This document shows, one piece after another, positions 46,746 to 59,043 of a DNA stretch of 64,000 nucleotides. The stretch comes from Proteromonas lacertae (Eukaryota > Sar > Bigyra > Opalinata > Proteromonadidae). The DNA lies in the NCBI GenBank assembly GCA_002245135.1, contig NGBS01000877.1, positions 62,001-126,000 on the forward strand. The letters are read 5' to 3'. The notes beneath the pieces are model-generated. The model was not told where the DNA came from. It did not search any database and saw only the letters and a list, made by a program, of their open reading frames with translations. Made by a program: the position numbers and the translations under genes. Numbering within the stretch: the stretch's first letter is position 1; every line of letters starts with the position of its first letter.

Positions 46746-47194
46746 TTATGATTCTTTTTTAGGTTCTGGTTCTGATTTATTTGTATTTGTATTGGACGAA
46801 TTAGGATTTGATATTAAATTAAGTGCTATCCCTTGTTGAATTGCATTCTCTATAATTTATACAAATTATATGTTATACCTTGATCTAGTTTCAATTGTAT
46901 ATCTAAATTATTGATTGACGTTATTCTTCTTTTTAATTCATTCTCTGACAAACTCTGTAATCCTTTAATTATCTCAGCTCCATCATTAGTAGCATTTTCA
47001 CACAAAAAGTCATATAATTTTCTACATTCTATGGGAACATCTATTCCAGATGGTACTGGAACAATCTAATATGTAATAACAAGTAAATACTGGAATGCCT
47101 GTAAGTGATTGATTCTCAATTACTTTAAATATCTGTGTATGTAATAGAAGATTATTTTTATATATAAGAATACTCCGTCATTTCTCGAACTCAT
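46746..47194 (-). CDS. Small helical protein of unknown function
   Basis: Start MSSRNDG, then three short introns give IFKVIENQSLTGIPIVPVPS, GIDVPIECRKLYDFLCENAT, NDGAEIIKGLQSLSENELKR and a Ser/Asn/Glu tail ending EPKKES. The exon joins all keep frame with GT-AG sites. The size (about 117 residues) and two amphipathic helices would suit a small complex subunit, but I do not recognise the family. Convergent with the RS/WW gene, 83 bp apart. Confidence 0.5.
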
Positions 47195-47345
47195 TAAAAG
47201 AAAGATTTAAATTTCAAAAATAATTTGAGAGTAATCAAGCTTACATTAACAAATACCTCAAAAAAACATTGAATATAAGTTATTAACAATAATTTAAATT
47301 ACGAAAATGATAAATACAGATTATAATTTAATAATTCTTTCAATA

Positions 47346-49086
47346 TTAATCAAAATGAAAACTGAGCCTTGAAGATCTTCTCTTCCTATACAATATATAA
47401 TAATAATAAGAAATCATACACGGAAGCACTACTTCTTTTATTACTATTAGGACTAATCGAATTAACCAAACTCTCTTTTGCTTTTATGATTAATTGAAAC
47501 AAGGATTTCATCTGATCTTCACTATCAAACCAAACACAAAATGCCTTTGTCTTCTTTTCATTCTTATTTCCATCATTTAAACTACCATCATATGTAGGAA
47601 TACACCATAAATGGGGTTGTTCTCCAGATTCTATTGTTGATATTTGAATTGTTATTCTATTCAAATCAATTTCATATTTTGGTTTATATCCAAACACAGT
47701 TTTATTAGATATTAATAGAATATCGCTAAATAGCAATAGCCATCTTAATTGTTTATTATGATTACTTTTAGATTCACATTGTTTTGTTATTTTTATCATA
47801 TTATTATTGTTATTATTAGTATCAGATATATTAATTGGTTTAATTATTGAAGTGTTTACTATTAACAATCCTAAATCAGATAATAGTATTCTTCCTGGAA
47901 TAAGAATATCCTATTTATAAACAATAATTATATATATACTTCAATATTTAATTGTTCAGCAATTTCGAATAGTTTTAATTGATTTTCTTGTTCTCTTACT
48001 TGTTCATTCACTTCATTTGCTATTTTGTGAATATTTTCCATTGTTGTTTGTAGTAAATCATAATGTGGATGTGTTAATGGAATATGGGAACTTAAATTTG
48101 TAAAAAATAATGGATATTTATACAACCTTTGAACTGGTTCAATTAATAGTGATGGAAATTCATATTTAGTTTTTGCTTTTATTTGATCAAATAATAATGA
48201 AACATATGGGATTTTTAACAATTGTGTTAGTTTCTGACATGCTTTACCATACGAAGAACAATAAATAGAATATATTTTGAAATATTCTAATTTCTTATTG
48301 AAACAATCACATAGTTTTTTAATCCCTTCAGGTGATTCTTTTGTTTCCCAATCGCTTTGTTGTTCTATTAATTCATTCAATAATAACTATTAATAAATAT
48401 ATAAAGTGTAATTATTAATATACTGTATTTAGAGATTTTATTTGTTCAATAACTATAGGTATTAATATATTTACTTCACTTTCTTTCAAATACTTCCTTA
48501 TTCCTCTATCATTCATTAAAGTCTGTTTATAATCATTCACTAATATATTAACATGATTTACATATGATTGTTCTGTTTCTAATAATTCCTTGTAATTATT
48601 ATATCTATATTTAATATATTTATCTTCATTATGATAATGTGTAACACTATCATTATCACTATCTGAAGAACTGGATGAAAATGATATTGGAGGTAATATA
48701 GTCTAAATAATATATATATATATATATATATATAATTATTATTATTATACATTTGTTTCATTTTTTGTTGCTATTGCTTTCCTCAATTCCATTAGAAAGG
48801 GTGATGTATAAGATATTGCTTTAGCCTTTTTATAAAATGGACGTTGGTATATTGGCTTATCATCATCAGGAATTGGAGGTGGTTGAGGATGATGGTTAAT
48901 TGATGAACTGTTGATATTCATTGGAGGTAGTTGTTGTGGTTTGGCAATTAATGGCGAAGAATTAGATGAACTATACTCTAGTTTTATTGCTTTCGGTGGT
49001 ACAAAACCATGATGAAGAGATGGTAATTTTGATGGTGAATCTTTAGTATTTCTTGTTGGAAGTCGTGCTCCTTCTGGTAGTGGCAT
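47346..49086 (-). CDS. RhoGEF (DH-PH) protein
   Basis: Starts MPLPEGARLPTRNTKDSPSK with a proline-rich N-terminus (PQPPPIPDDDKP). The DH domain follows: YNNYKELLETEQSYVNHVNI, KKLEYFKIYSIYCSSYGKAC, FPSLLIEPVQRLYKYPLFFT and NLSSHIPLTHPHYDLLQTTM, with the conserved CR3 element (LIEPVQRL.KYPL). A PH-like domain is next (ILIPGRILLSDLG, LRWLLLFSDILLISN, KAFCVWFDSEDQMKSLFQLI). Such proteins activate Rho/Rac GTPases by nucleotide exchange. The last intron has two overlapping donors; the GTAT one gives the end SVKRRSSRLSFHFD, the other ASEEKIFKAQFSF. Confidence 0.9.
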
Positions 49087-49321
49087 TATCTAAAGACAAT
49101 TATGAAAAAATAAAATCATTCTATTGGTAGATTGTTCAATCTGACAGAGTCTCTGACCCTGGATCCAATTTTCTAAAACATGAATCTAGATGTAATACGT
49201 TTTCTCCTATATTATTATCAGAAAACATTTATATGGTTATTAAATCCTATTTTGAAGTGATTGATTGAAAATTAAATCCGTTTCAATATTTAAATTCAAA
49301 TTTCTAGTTTTAAATTTTGAG

Positions 49322-50825
49322 ATGTCTGAAGAGTATTATTCCCAATTATTGTACATACTATAGAGTTCAGCAAGAAATGAATCAAACTACACAAGATGAG
49401 AATTCTATACCATCAGTAGACTTACTTAATTACTATAGAGATCAAGTTAGCCAATTTGAAAATGAAAGACAATATGCTTTAAAGAGATTTGCAGATATAG
49501 AAGTTTCTTACGAACAATTACATAAAGCTAAGTGGGATCTTCACGTAAAAGAGGAAGAGATCAGTGAACTTCAAAAAGGTCTAAGTGATGCAAATGTATA
49601 CCTATTTGACGAAAGAGAACAGGTGCTACGATTACAAGCAGAAAATGACCAATTAAAAATGGAACAAATGGAAGATCGAAGAAGAATCCAACATTTATTA
49701 GCATTAACACAGCCAGTAAAACAAGAAGTTACATTCTTCAAGGACTGTCGTCCAGGTAAAGTAACACAATTACCACTATCTTCACAAAAAAATCCATTAG
49801 ATACACGAAAAGAAAAAACTAAAGATCGTTTTGGAAATATAAAATCAACTATTCCAGGTAAACCCGTCAATAATAATAACAATAACAGAATATTAAGGAC
49901 AATCTATATGCCATCTGAAAGAACTGATAGTTTGATACTAACAATAGAATCCTTACAAAATCAACTAAATGAAACACAGAGACTAAATGAAGAAAGATTA
50001 ACGAGTCTATTAGAAGATAGAAAGATGAGAGAAGATGAATATAAAGAGCATATAAATAAGATATTAAGTCAAAATATGTTGAATGAAGAAGAATTAAGAA
50101 AATGTCAAAAAATACTTCAAAAAACAACGAAAGACTTGTTAGAAGAAAGAAGAAAATATTCAATCAAAGAAAGGGAATATAATGAAACAATATTACAATT
50201 AAAAAGTGAAAAAGAATTATTAGAAAATCGATTAAATGAAGTAAGTCGATTATCAAAACTTCAAATTGAAAGTATTAGAAAACGATTAGAAAAAGAAAGT
50301 GAGTTATTAAGTGTCCATTTAAAAGATGAATTAATGAGTAAAGATGAAGATATTTATGTATTAAAAGAACAATATCAAAAAGTGCAAGAAATATGTGAAA
50401 AAAAACTGAGAAATAATGAAAATGAATTAAGAAAATGGAAAAAGAAATATAACGAGTTATTAAAACAAAGAAATTTAGAATTTGAAGGATATACTAAAGA
50501 TTTAAGTTATTTGAGAAACGAAAGTGAATATTTAATAAAAGAATGTGAAAAGAAAGGAATTGTAATTGGAAGTAAATTTAATTTGAAAAATACAACTAAA
50601 AATAAGAAAAATAAAAATGTTGATATTGGTAAAGAAATAGATAAGATTAGAAATAGATTTGAATATTTACAGAATAAATTAACCAAAAAAAGTGGAAGTG
50701 AGAAATCAACAAGTATTGAAGAAGAGGATGATGATGATGTTACTACTGAAGGTGACAAATTAACAACAAATAATGAAAATATTGATAGATCTAACAGTGA
50801 AAATAGTAGTAGTCGAGTAAGTTAA
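49322..50825 (+). CDS. CCDC77: CCDC77 homologue (centriolar/ciliary coiled-coil protein)
   Basis: MSEE, a 31-nt intron (49333-49363), then VQQEMNQTTQDEN. The region LLNYYRDQVSQFENERQYAL, AKWDLHVKEEEISELQKGLS, DANVYLFDEREQVLRLQAEN, DQLKMEQMEDRRRIQHLLAL and EVTFFKDCRPGKVT matches human CCDC77 closely ([50 protein letters not shown]). The rest is coiled coil with a short basic/acidic tail. CCDC77 is reported at centrosomes; its retention suggests centrioles or basal bodies here. Confidence 0.88.
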
Positions 50826-50995
50826 CTTATTTGTTTCACATATTTATATAATCCTTTTTGTTATGAACTTTTGATTCTGTATTAACAATACGCTCCATCA
50901 TAGTTATCAAATTATTCTTAACTATAATCCTTTTTTCTTTAAATAATGTTGAATATGAAAAACAAAAATATATTCGTTTCATTTTCATTTTAAAA

Positions 50996-51825
50996 ATGAA
51001 TTGTTTTGAAGATGAAGTATTAATCCCGATAATACCATCCGATGTTAAAGTAATTGTGCTATTTTATTAATGTAGATAAAAGAAAGAGTAGAAAAGGGCT
51101 ATTCTGAAGGAGATTTGAGAATCGAAAGACAAAATGATATTAAAATGGTGAAGATCCTGGATGTAAATAGTGTTGAAGAGATAAAGATATTTAAATTCTT
51201 AGAGAATAACTCTTTCATATCAGATTATTGTTCCTTTTCTATAAATTCCTCTCATATACAGATTATCGGATATAATATGATATTGGAAAGAGAATATTAT
51301 TGCAGAGATTTAGAAGAGATAATAAATTGTAAATTCTTGTTAAGTGATTTTGTTTGTGAAGTGATATGTTCATTATGTGATATTTTGATGATATTGAATG
51401 AATGTGATATAGATATAAGTAATTTGAAGAGTAATAATTTAGTACATGAAGGAGATAAAGAAATAAAGCTATGTGATTTATGTTTGAATGAATTAAGAAA
51501 AGAAGAAGATATGAGAATATATGACATATGCTTCACAAGCCCTGAAGAGTTGAATGGATTAGAATGTAATGAGAAAAGTGTAATATGGTCAATTGGATGT
51601 ATATTATATGAAATGATTAATAAGAAATTACCATTTAATGAGGATGATATTATGTATAATACTCTGAATAATATAATGAGATGTAAATACAGTATAGATG
51701 TAGAATGTGATGAAATGATGAAAGAAATGATAGAAAGAATGTTGAAAGTGAAGAGTGAAGATAGAATGAATTTGAAAGAGTTGAGAAAAGAAATGATAAA
51801 AATGAATAAAATTATTGTTAGATGA
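50996..51825 (+). CDS. Pseudokinase (likely 5' half of a kinase-LRR gene)
   Basis: MNCFEDEVLIPIIPSDVK, a 27-nt intron, then a degenerate kinase fold: MVKILDVNSVEEIKIFKFLE (beta-3 region), DISNLKSNNLVHEGDKEIKL (catalytic-loop position, without HRD), CDLCLNE in place of DFG, FTSPEELNG for APE, and VIWSIGCILYEMINKKLPFN for the F-helix. Catalytic Asp and the metal-binding Asp are missing or displaced, so it is probably inactive and acts as a binding module. Downstream DNA encodes decayed leucine-rich repeats (next entry), suggesting the gene once had an LRR half. Confidence 0.7.
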
Positions 51826-51829
51826 AATG

Positions 51830-52476
51830 GAATTTTTGGTTTGTAATGTAGATATAAATTTGAGTAATTTATCAATAGATGATGAAAGTGTGATATTATT
51901 AGCAAATAGAACTAATTCTATAAGCATTTATTGGAAAATAAATTTGAAAGAAAATTATAAGGAATAAAAACAATTTGTTCAAAGTCATTAGAAAAAGAAG
52001 AATATCCCATTATTCAAATGAAGAATTGGAATACTATTTGGATTATTGTATTAAAAAGAAGAAAAACAGTATTACAAAATATGATTTTTCAATGATTATC
52101 ACATCGCAATAATTAAATAGATTGATTATAAAAAACTTGATTTATCCAATAATAGAATAAGTTTTAAAGGATTAAAAGAATTATCAAATTCTTTACTAAA
52201 AGATGTAGAGTATATTTCGATATATAATAATCCAATTGGAGATAAAGGAGTAGAGATAATCTGTAAGAATTTAGATAAATATGTTTATAAAGATTGGAAA
52301 TATGGTTCGTAAACATTGAATCTATCAAGTATGTATTGCTTTGCTACATTTCTATAATATGAATAGATGTAGGAATGAGTAAAAAAGGAAAGAATATGTT
52401 AATGGAAAGATTGAATAGTTATAAGCCATTAGAAAAGATAAATCTATCAGGAAATGACTTTAATGAATATGAATAA
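51830..52476 (+). pseudogene. Decayed leucine-rich-repeat sequence, paralogue of the LRR gene at 62374
   Basis: Scattered frames read INLSNLSIDDESVILLANRT, TICSKSLEKEEYPIIQ, KKLDLSNNRISFKGLKELSN, SIYNNPIGDKGVEIICKNLD and PLEKINLSGNDFNEYE. Each has a counterpart in the minus-strand LRR gene near the right edge (ELDLSNIEIDDESVILLSER, SICSKSLEQ, KKIDLSNNRISSKGLMELTD, IYTNAIGDEGIDVVCNYLD, PLKHINLSGNALDESE), in the same order. Stops and frame shifts break it here several times. It lies straight after the pseudokinase stop. Confidence 0.7.
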
Positions 52477-52704
52477 AGATATATTATCTCGAATAAATAA
52501 ATATTACATTAATACAAGACGCAATATATTAAGTTGTTTTTGATTTTATTAAAATAAATAATGCACAATAAAACTTAGTATATAAATCAAAAAACATCCA
52601 TAAAACCTTTACAGCATTGTTTAAACACATTTTTTCTAGATTGTTCGGATTTTACCCGAAAACTTTATAAATCCACATTTTTCATCGATTTAAACAGTTT
52701 GTAA

Positions 52705-55454
52705 ATGGTATAACACTTCTATAATAAAATTTTCTTATCTTTTATTGTATATAGGCTGAAGATTCTGAGACAAATCAAGAAAAATACTTCGTATATTAGT
52801 ATATACCCAATTCCATAGACTGATGCAATGACAATCGTCAAACAGCAAGGATTTATTATGTGTAAAGCAATGGTATCTAGATTATGTAATATTTCACTTA
52901 ATAGGATGAAGGAACTTTAGAAGAGGTATTGAAAGCTGCTTCCTTGATGTTAAGCGAGCTTGCTACTAACCATTTAGATCCAAGACGTTATTACGAATTG
53001 AATATCATTTTTAATATAATTTGTTTTTTGTTCTTCTTAATTAATGAAAGTTTGAATGTCAGAGAACAATTAGAGAATCTTGAAAGTTACTTTGCAAAAA
53101 TAACTGAGGAAGGTAAGATAGATCATGTAGAATTATACACAAAAGTTCAATATACAATCAAAATCATTCCCAGAATTTACATGCTAATATTATCAGGTTT
53201 AGTTCATATAAAATCAAAGAAAATAAAACCATCCATCATCTTGAATGATATATTGCAATTCATCAAAGGAATTCAACATCCAATAAGAGGTTTGTTTATT
53301 CATGATTATTTAATACATAAAATCAAATATGTACTTCCTGATATTAATAATGATTATAAAAGTGAAGGAGAAAGTACTGAATTCTCCATTAATTACATTT
53401 TAAGTAATTTAAGTGAAATGAATACTTTATGGTGCAAAATGATCCCTTCAGCTAAATCACGTAATGTTGAACTTAAAAATAACGAAAGAAATGATGTAAA
53501 GATGTTAATTGGTTCAAATCTAGATAAATTAAGTCACCTTGACGGTTTAACCTTGGAATTATACAAAAATTGTGTATTACCATCGTTAAGTAAGATAATA
53601 ATGAACTGTAAAGATGCAATGAGTCAAGAGTATTTACTTAATTGTGTAATTGATACATTTCCAAATGAATATCATCTATGTTCAATGAAGGAGTTTATGG
53701 AGATATTAAGTCAATTAAATGCTAATATTAACTATAATGCCATAATTGAACCATTATTAAAGAGAATTATTGATTATTATAAAGAATATAAAACTCCAGC
53801 AAATACACCAACACCAGTAGCTGATGAAGAATCAACAAATACAAATAATAGTACAAATGTATTAATACCAGATAATGAAATGATGATTAAAATATTCAAA
53901 GAGATAAATGATGGAATTATTCATTTTATTGAAGTTAGACCAAAAATGAAAACTCAAGATATTTTACATATTGAATATAACTTAATATACTTTATAATGA
54001 AAACATTTGGAAGAGATAAGAGCGCTATGTTGGTATATGTTGAAAATATATTTAAATATTGTTGTCAAATTATTATTCAAAGATCCAATAAACAGAAGAT
54101 GAGTAATGAAATAGAGAATGAAATTGTGAATTTGTTGAGTTTAACATTGAAAAGTTATAATATTGAATTATTAAAAATTGAATCATTTGGAATTGTATAA
54201 ATATATATATATAATAATATATCTTATAGCTGTCTAATTATTTAAAAGGTCAAAACAAGTTGCTATTATCTTGCCATTTATTAGAATCATTTGTCAATAA
54301 TAAGATAATAATTGAAAATGAAGAAACGTTTAATTTATTATTACCATATATATCGTCAATTATACTTGCTACTGATAAAGAAACTAAAGATAATGTATTT
54401 ATATGGTTATTATTATATATATATATATATAGAAAGAGATTAAATATTCCAAATATTTAATTCCCAAGTTACTTCATTATTTAAATCCCTCAAAATTAGA
54501 TGATATATATCATGTATTAATGAAAATGAAAGAATTATTAGAAGAAAGAAATATTGATAATGAATTACAGATAATTGGTGGATTGGTATTTACAGTGTGT
54601 AAAACTATATTAATGCTATTAGAAAATCCATCAGTATATATATATATATTATTATTATTATTATTATTATTAGAATTGTACAATCGCAATTAATGATTAT
54701 TTCCATTATGTTTTAGATATCATTCAGCCTGTACAATCAACTAATCCATTAAGATGTATTAACTTGTTATTATGTTGTGTGAAAATAAGTGATAAATGTA
54801 AACTGATGGATGTAGTAGGAGATTTGATGAATAGAGTATATATATATATATATATTAATATGTTTATTAGATTTACACTATATATGACTCTATCACTGAA
54901 GGTAAACAACAATCTAATGCATTATTACAAATAATAAATGGTTTATATTACACTACGAATGTTACTAATGAATTATATAGTAATTATATCACTAAGACAT
55001 CACAATACAGTAGCAAATTAATAAAGAAAAATGAACAATGTCTTTCAATATTGAAATGTTCACATTTGTTCTGGAAAGAATGTGATAATGGTTATAAAGA
55101 TTCGAAGTTAGTGTTAGAATGCTTACAAAGGTCATTAAAGATAGCTGATACTAATTCAAGCAGTAATTCTAATAATAACCCTATTGAACTGTTTATTGAT
55201 ACATTGAATGAGTATTTGTATTATTATAATCAGAAATGCGATAGTGTATGATATATATATTTGTTTATTTATTATTTATATAGATTACTGTGAAGTATTT
55301 ACAAGGTTTGATAACATTAACTAAAGATCATCGTGATAACCCAGGTAAAAAGGAGAAATCATCAATTAAGAATTATTTTGAAAGTACTATGGGTTTGATC
55401 AAGAAATACAAAGAAGAGCAGCCTGACAGATATGCAGAAATTACTATTGAATAA
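52705..55454 (+). CDS. VPS35: Retromer subunit VPS35
   Basis: Core of retromer, which sorts cargo from endosomes to the Golgi or surface. The ATG (52705-52707) is followed immediately by a 47-nt intron. The N-terminus EDSETNQEKYFTDAMTIVKQ, ASLMLSELATNHLDPRRYYE, LYTKVQYTIKIIPRIYMLIL, IKGIQHPIRGLFIHDYL, EMNTLWCKM, the middle VIDTFPNEYHLCSM, and the C-terminal CSHLFWKECD plus RSLKIADTN and FIDTLNEYLYYYNQ follow human VPS35 along its length. About eight introns; one (53002-53049) begins ATATCA. The HPIRGLF motif that contacts VPS26 is present. Confidence 0.95.
53002..53049 (+). other. Putative U12-type AT-AA intron in VPS35
   Basis: 48 nt, in frame, starts ATATCATTTTT, contains TTCTTCTTAAT and ends TGAAA before exon GT. 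Removing it makes the spacing between YYEL and the following YF exactly 13 residues (SLNVREQLENLES), equal to human VPS35 (YMAISDELHYLEV). Left in, it adds a hydrophobic NIIFNIICFLFFLI. Confidence 0.65.
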
Positions 55455-55615
55455 TTATTCACCTCTATATATTCTCATTAAGAAAAAATTATTACTATTC
55501 TTTCATATATTGCTTTTGTTTGTATATTAGGTTTCTAACACATTTGAAGAATTGAATTTTGGGGTTTAACTTACTCTTCCGTTTTTTTGGAATTAAAATA
55601 ACCCCACATCAGTTT

Positions 55616-56494
55616 ATGGATGAGTCTAGTTATTCAAGTGATGAGTCATCAGATAGTTCGAATGATGGTATAGTATGGGGAGATTCTGAACACTTTGATA
55701 ATGACTTTTATCACCAGCAAGAAAATAAAAATAATTCATTACTTCAAGACATTCTAGATTCACTTTATGATCCACCAATACCTGATAACTATGATATAGA
55801 AAAACCTAGGTATTATATCGCTCTTTATTCAATAGACAAATACCGCGAAACGCAGGCACTCATAATAGACCTCAGTGCAGTTATACAGGCGCAGTTACTA
55901 ATGAATGGACTAATTCATTTCTACATCTGAGAGTTACAGGACACAATATTGACGGATATGCTTGTCTAAACACTCCTGATGTATAAAATCCACATAGAAC
56001 ATTTTTTATTTGTATAGGATGTGGATGCTATAGAATCTGTTCCTTCACCTGTAATTTGTAACAAACACATTCCTTCTCCAACTGTATATATATATTAAAT
56101 TATGATTATTATTTATTTCTATAGTTTTCTCTCAACCTCGAAATAAGTGGCACACAAATGACAATCCTACCGAAAGAAAGTAATGAAGAAATGATCTGTA
56201 GAAATGGAGACGATGAAAGTATAATAGCTATTGATTATGATGATGATTATGAAATGTATTGTTATTATATTAATATGATTAGACCAAAGAAGGAGAATAT
56301 AGAACCACAAACTGTATTATACGATGAAATATTCGCTCAAATTGAACAATCAATTTTATTATCAGTTTTGTCACTGTTTAATCCAATTATCAATACAATA
56401 GCAGTTAGTTATTCACATATTCAACAACAAACTCAAACCAGTTTGCTTGGAGATTTGTCTATTAATAACTCATTAATATGTGTTTCAAATGCTG

Positions 56495-56527
<33 letters not shown>

Positions 56528-57222
56528 CCATTAACAGCAATAGTGCAGATTTAGGAATAATAGGAAAACAAATTAAGCCAATCAGATTGCAGTCTTTATC
56601 TATTACAGAGACATTAAAACCAGTAACATCAAATACATCTACTGGAAGTAATAATGGAATAACATATACAAATAAAATATCCAACAATAGTAACAATAAA
56701 AGTATATTTTAATAGTTATATATATTTCCTTTTTAATAGAAAGATTAATTCATCCATCTCCAATTAGAAACAGACCATTTACTACACAACATGCTGGAAA
56801 TGTATAATTATATTTATTATTTATATTATTAATAGAGTCGATTACAATCATTACCTCCTGTATATAAACCTGATAATATTCAACAATCTCCACCACCTCA
56901 ACAATCAATTAATTCATTAATAAATCCACCAAATCCATCAATTACATCATCACCACATAAACCTTATGAATATATATCATTTTCAGGTCAAGCTGTGTCA
57001 TTACGAGTGAATAATAGAAATATTGTTTTACCTCCTGTTCCAAATCCACCGCCTCCAACTCCTCATAAAATTAATAATCATATTTCACCTGTATATAAAC
57101 CAGTTCCAGTTAAACCGACTAATAGTTCGAAATATAATGGTTTTGGAGTTCGTCCTAAAACTACATCTAATCATGATGTTTATCCACATAGACTTCGTAC
57201 TTCTGGATTTAAGAAATTTTAG
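55616..57222 (+). CDS. Unknown protein with acidic N-terminus and proline-rich tail
   Basis: Starts MDESSYSSDESSDSSNDGIV. A 26-nt intron is removed to give KPRQIPRNAGTHNRPQCSYT, GAVTNEWTNSFLHLRVTGHN and IDGYACLNTPD, which looks like a folded domain. Then VDAIESVPSPVICNKHIPSP, another exon with FSLNLEISGTQMTILPKES, a helical stretch (YDEIFAQIEQSILLSVLSLF), poly-Asn, and a proline-rich C-terminus (VPNPPPPTPHKI, PVYKPVPVKPT). The segment around 55845-55895 is noticeably richer in G+C and uses different codons from the neighbourhood. No family recognised. Confidence 0.6.
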
Positions 57223-57359
57223 TTTTCTCTCTTTTTTTGTAGATATTATATAAATACGCAGATTTTTTTTATTTTTTAGATTTAAAGAACTTGTTAATCT
57301 TGTTTTTATTAATATTGTTTGTTAATGTTTTATAATTGTAAAAAAACAAATATATTATA

Positions 57360-58886
57360 TTAATTAAAGAATGATTTTATATAACATCGTAAAAGATTAA
57401 CAACAATATTTGATTCTTGTGTCATTAATATAGCGTTAATAGCTTTGTTGTTTTCTCCATTCTGTAAATAAATGTAAGACAACTTTTTATATAATTGTCT
57501 TTTTACATTTTTCATTCTACAATTATCCACAACATACTCATAATAATTCTGAGCTTGTGAAAAATCATTCTATTAGATTAAATTATTGCTTCAGAATATA
57601 CTAAATTATAATAACATTCACCTAAAGTGTAATTTACATTATATTTGTCATATTCACTATTACACCATTTTAATTGACCTTTTAAAACTGGTATTAAATC
57701 TTCATATCTTTCCTATATTTATTATAACAATTTTTTATACATCATGTAAATAACAATCTCTTATTTTTTCATCTAATATTGTTCTATACATATCTGAAGG
57801 ATCATTTTCTTCTGCAGCAGTGAAATACTTGATAGCTGTGTTATAGTCATTCTATTATTATAATAAATTAAAAACTGATAATACCAATTTAACATAACTA
57901 TCACCTATTGATTTATTTATATCACACATTATTTCTTTTCCAACTGGATACTTTAAAGAATCTTTATAGTATTTTATAGCATCTTCATATTTACCCTATC
58001 AATTACATTAATTATTAATAAATACAATATCATAATAACCTGCAGCTATTGCCATCATATTCAATACAATAGATTCATTTGAATTTTCATATCTTATACA
58101 CTGTTTTAAATATGATATACCTTCATAAATCATCTTCTATTATTATAATAATACTATATGAATATATATACAGCTTGTATATATCCATTTCCTATCAGAT
58201 AATTTATTTTATTCATTTCTTCAAGAGTTGTACTGGGTCTTAATGCTTGTCTCAAATATGGTAAAGCATTATATATTAGATGCTATTATTATAATCGCAT
58301 AAAAATCTTACTAAACGAATATAAGCATTTCCAATCGATTCATTTATCTCATATTTATCTTCTCTACTTTTACAGTATTTTAATGCTATTTGAAGAAAAC
58401 TAATACCTTCATTAATTTCGTTCTATATACTAAATATCCTATTAACATACTAGATCGATAGAGAGCTAACCAATAGTAGTATAGTATTTTAATCTCTGAT
58501 TATCATCATCTGCATAATCTAAAGCACTCAAATAAGTTCTCAATGCCTACAGTTAAACAAAATCATTATACTGTCTCAAAATCGCCTTTTCTTAAATAAG
58601 CATTACCTTCTGCAAATATATCATCAAATGTTTTAGTATTTGTTGGTATATTAGCTTCAGCTAAACATAGTTATCAGAATATAAGTATACATGCGATGAT
58701 TTTATCTCCATACATATACATCATCGTCAAAGATCCTCCAATTATCATATATACTTCTCTCTTTTTAAACACTTTCTTTACATTCACACTTTTATCACAT
58801 ACACTATTCAATCTTCTGCAAATCATCAAATTCTGTTTGAATGTTCTTCTTAAAACACCATTCATTCCATACATTACTCGAAACAT
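57360..58886 (-). CDS. TPR-repeat protein with N-terminal mitochondrial-type leader and membrane segment
   Basis: Starts MFRVMYGMNGVLRRTFKQNL: basic, with Arg/Lys and no acids, like a mitochondrial presequence. A hydrophobic span VYMIIGGSLTMMYMYG follows. After a spliced junction come TPR-like helix pairs: FDDIFAEGNAYLRKGDFETA, LRTYLSALDYADDDNQRLKY, INEGISFLQIALKYCKSRED, IYNALPYLRQALRPSTTLEE, YEGISYLKQCIRYENSNES, YEDAIKYYKDSLKYPVGKE and NTAIKYFTAAEENDPSDMYR. Each repeat occupies about one exon bounded by 25-40 nt introns. TPRs mediate protein binding; location is inferred. Confidence 0.7.
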
Positions 58887-59043
58887 GAGATAAAATGTAA
58901 AATTTGATTATGTCAAACTATCTCTCAAGCTTTTCTTATTTTCTATTGATTGAAGATATATGAATATACTCAAACTATAATTACAACATAATCATCCCAA
59001 AACATAACATATTTATAAATCTTTATAATAAAACAAACAACAA

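Noticed and set aside
55559-55615. Start codon upstream of the unknown gene at 55616
   Set aside because: The added residues (MGFNLLFRFFGIKITPHQF) are hydrophobic with no signal-peptide shape, and the acidic MDESSYSS start is more plausible.
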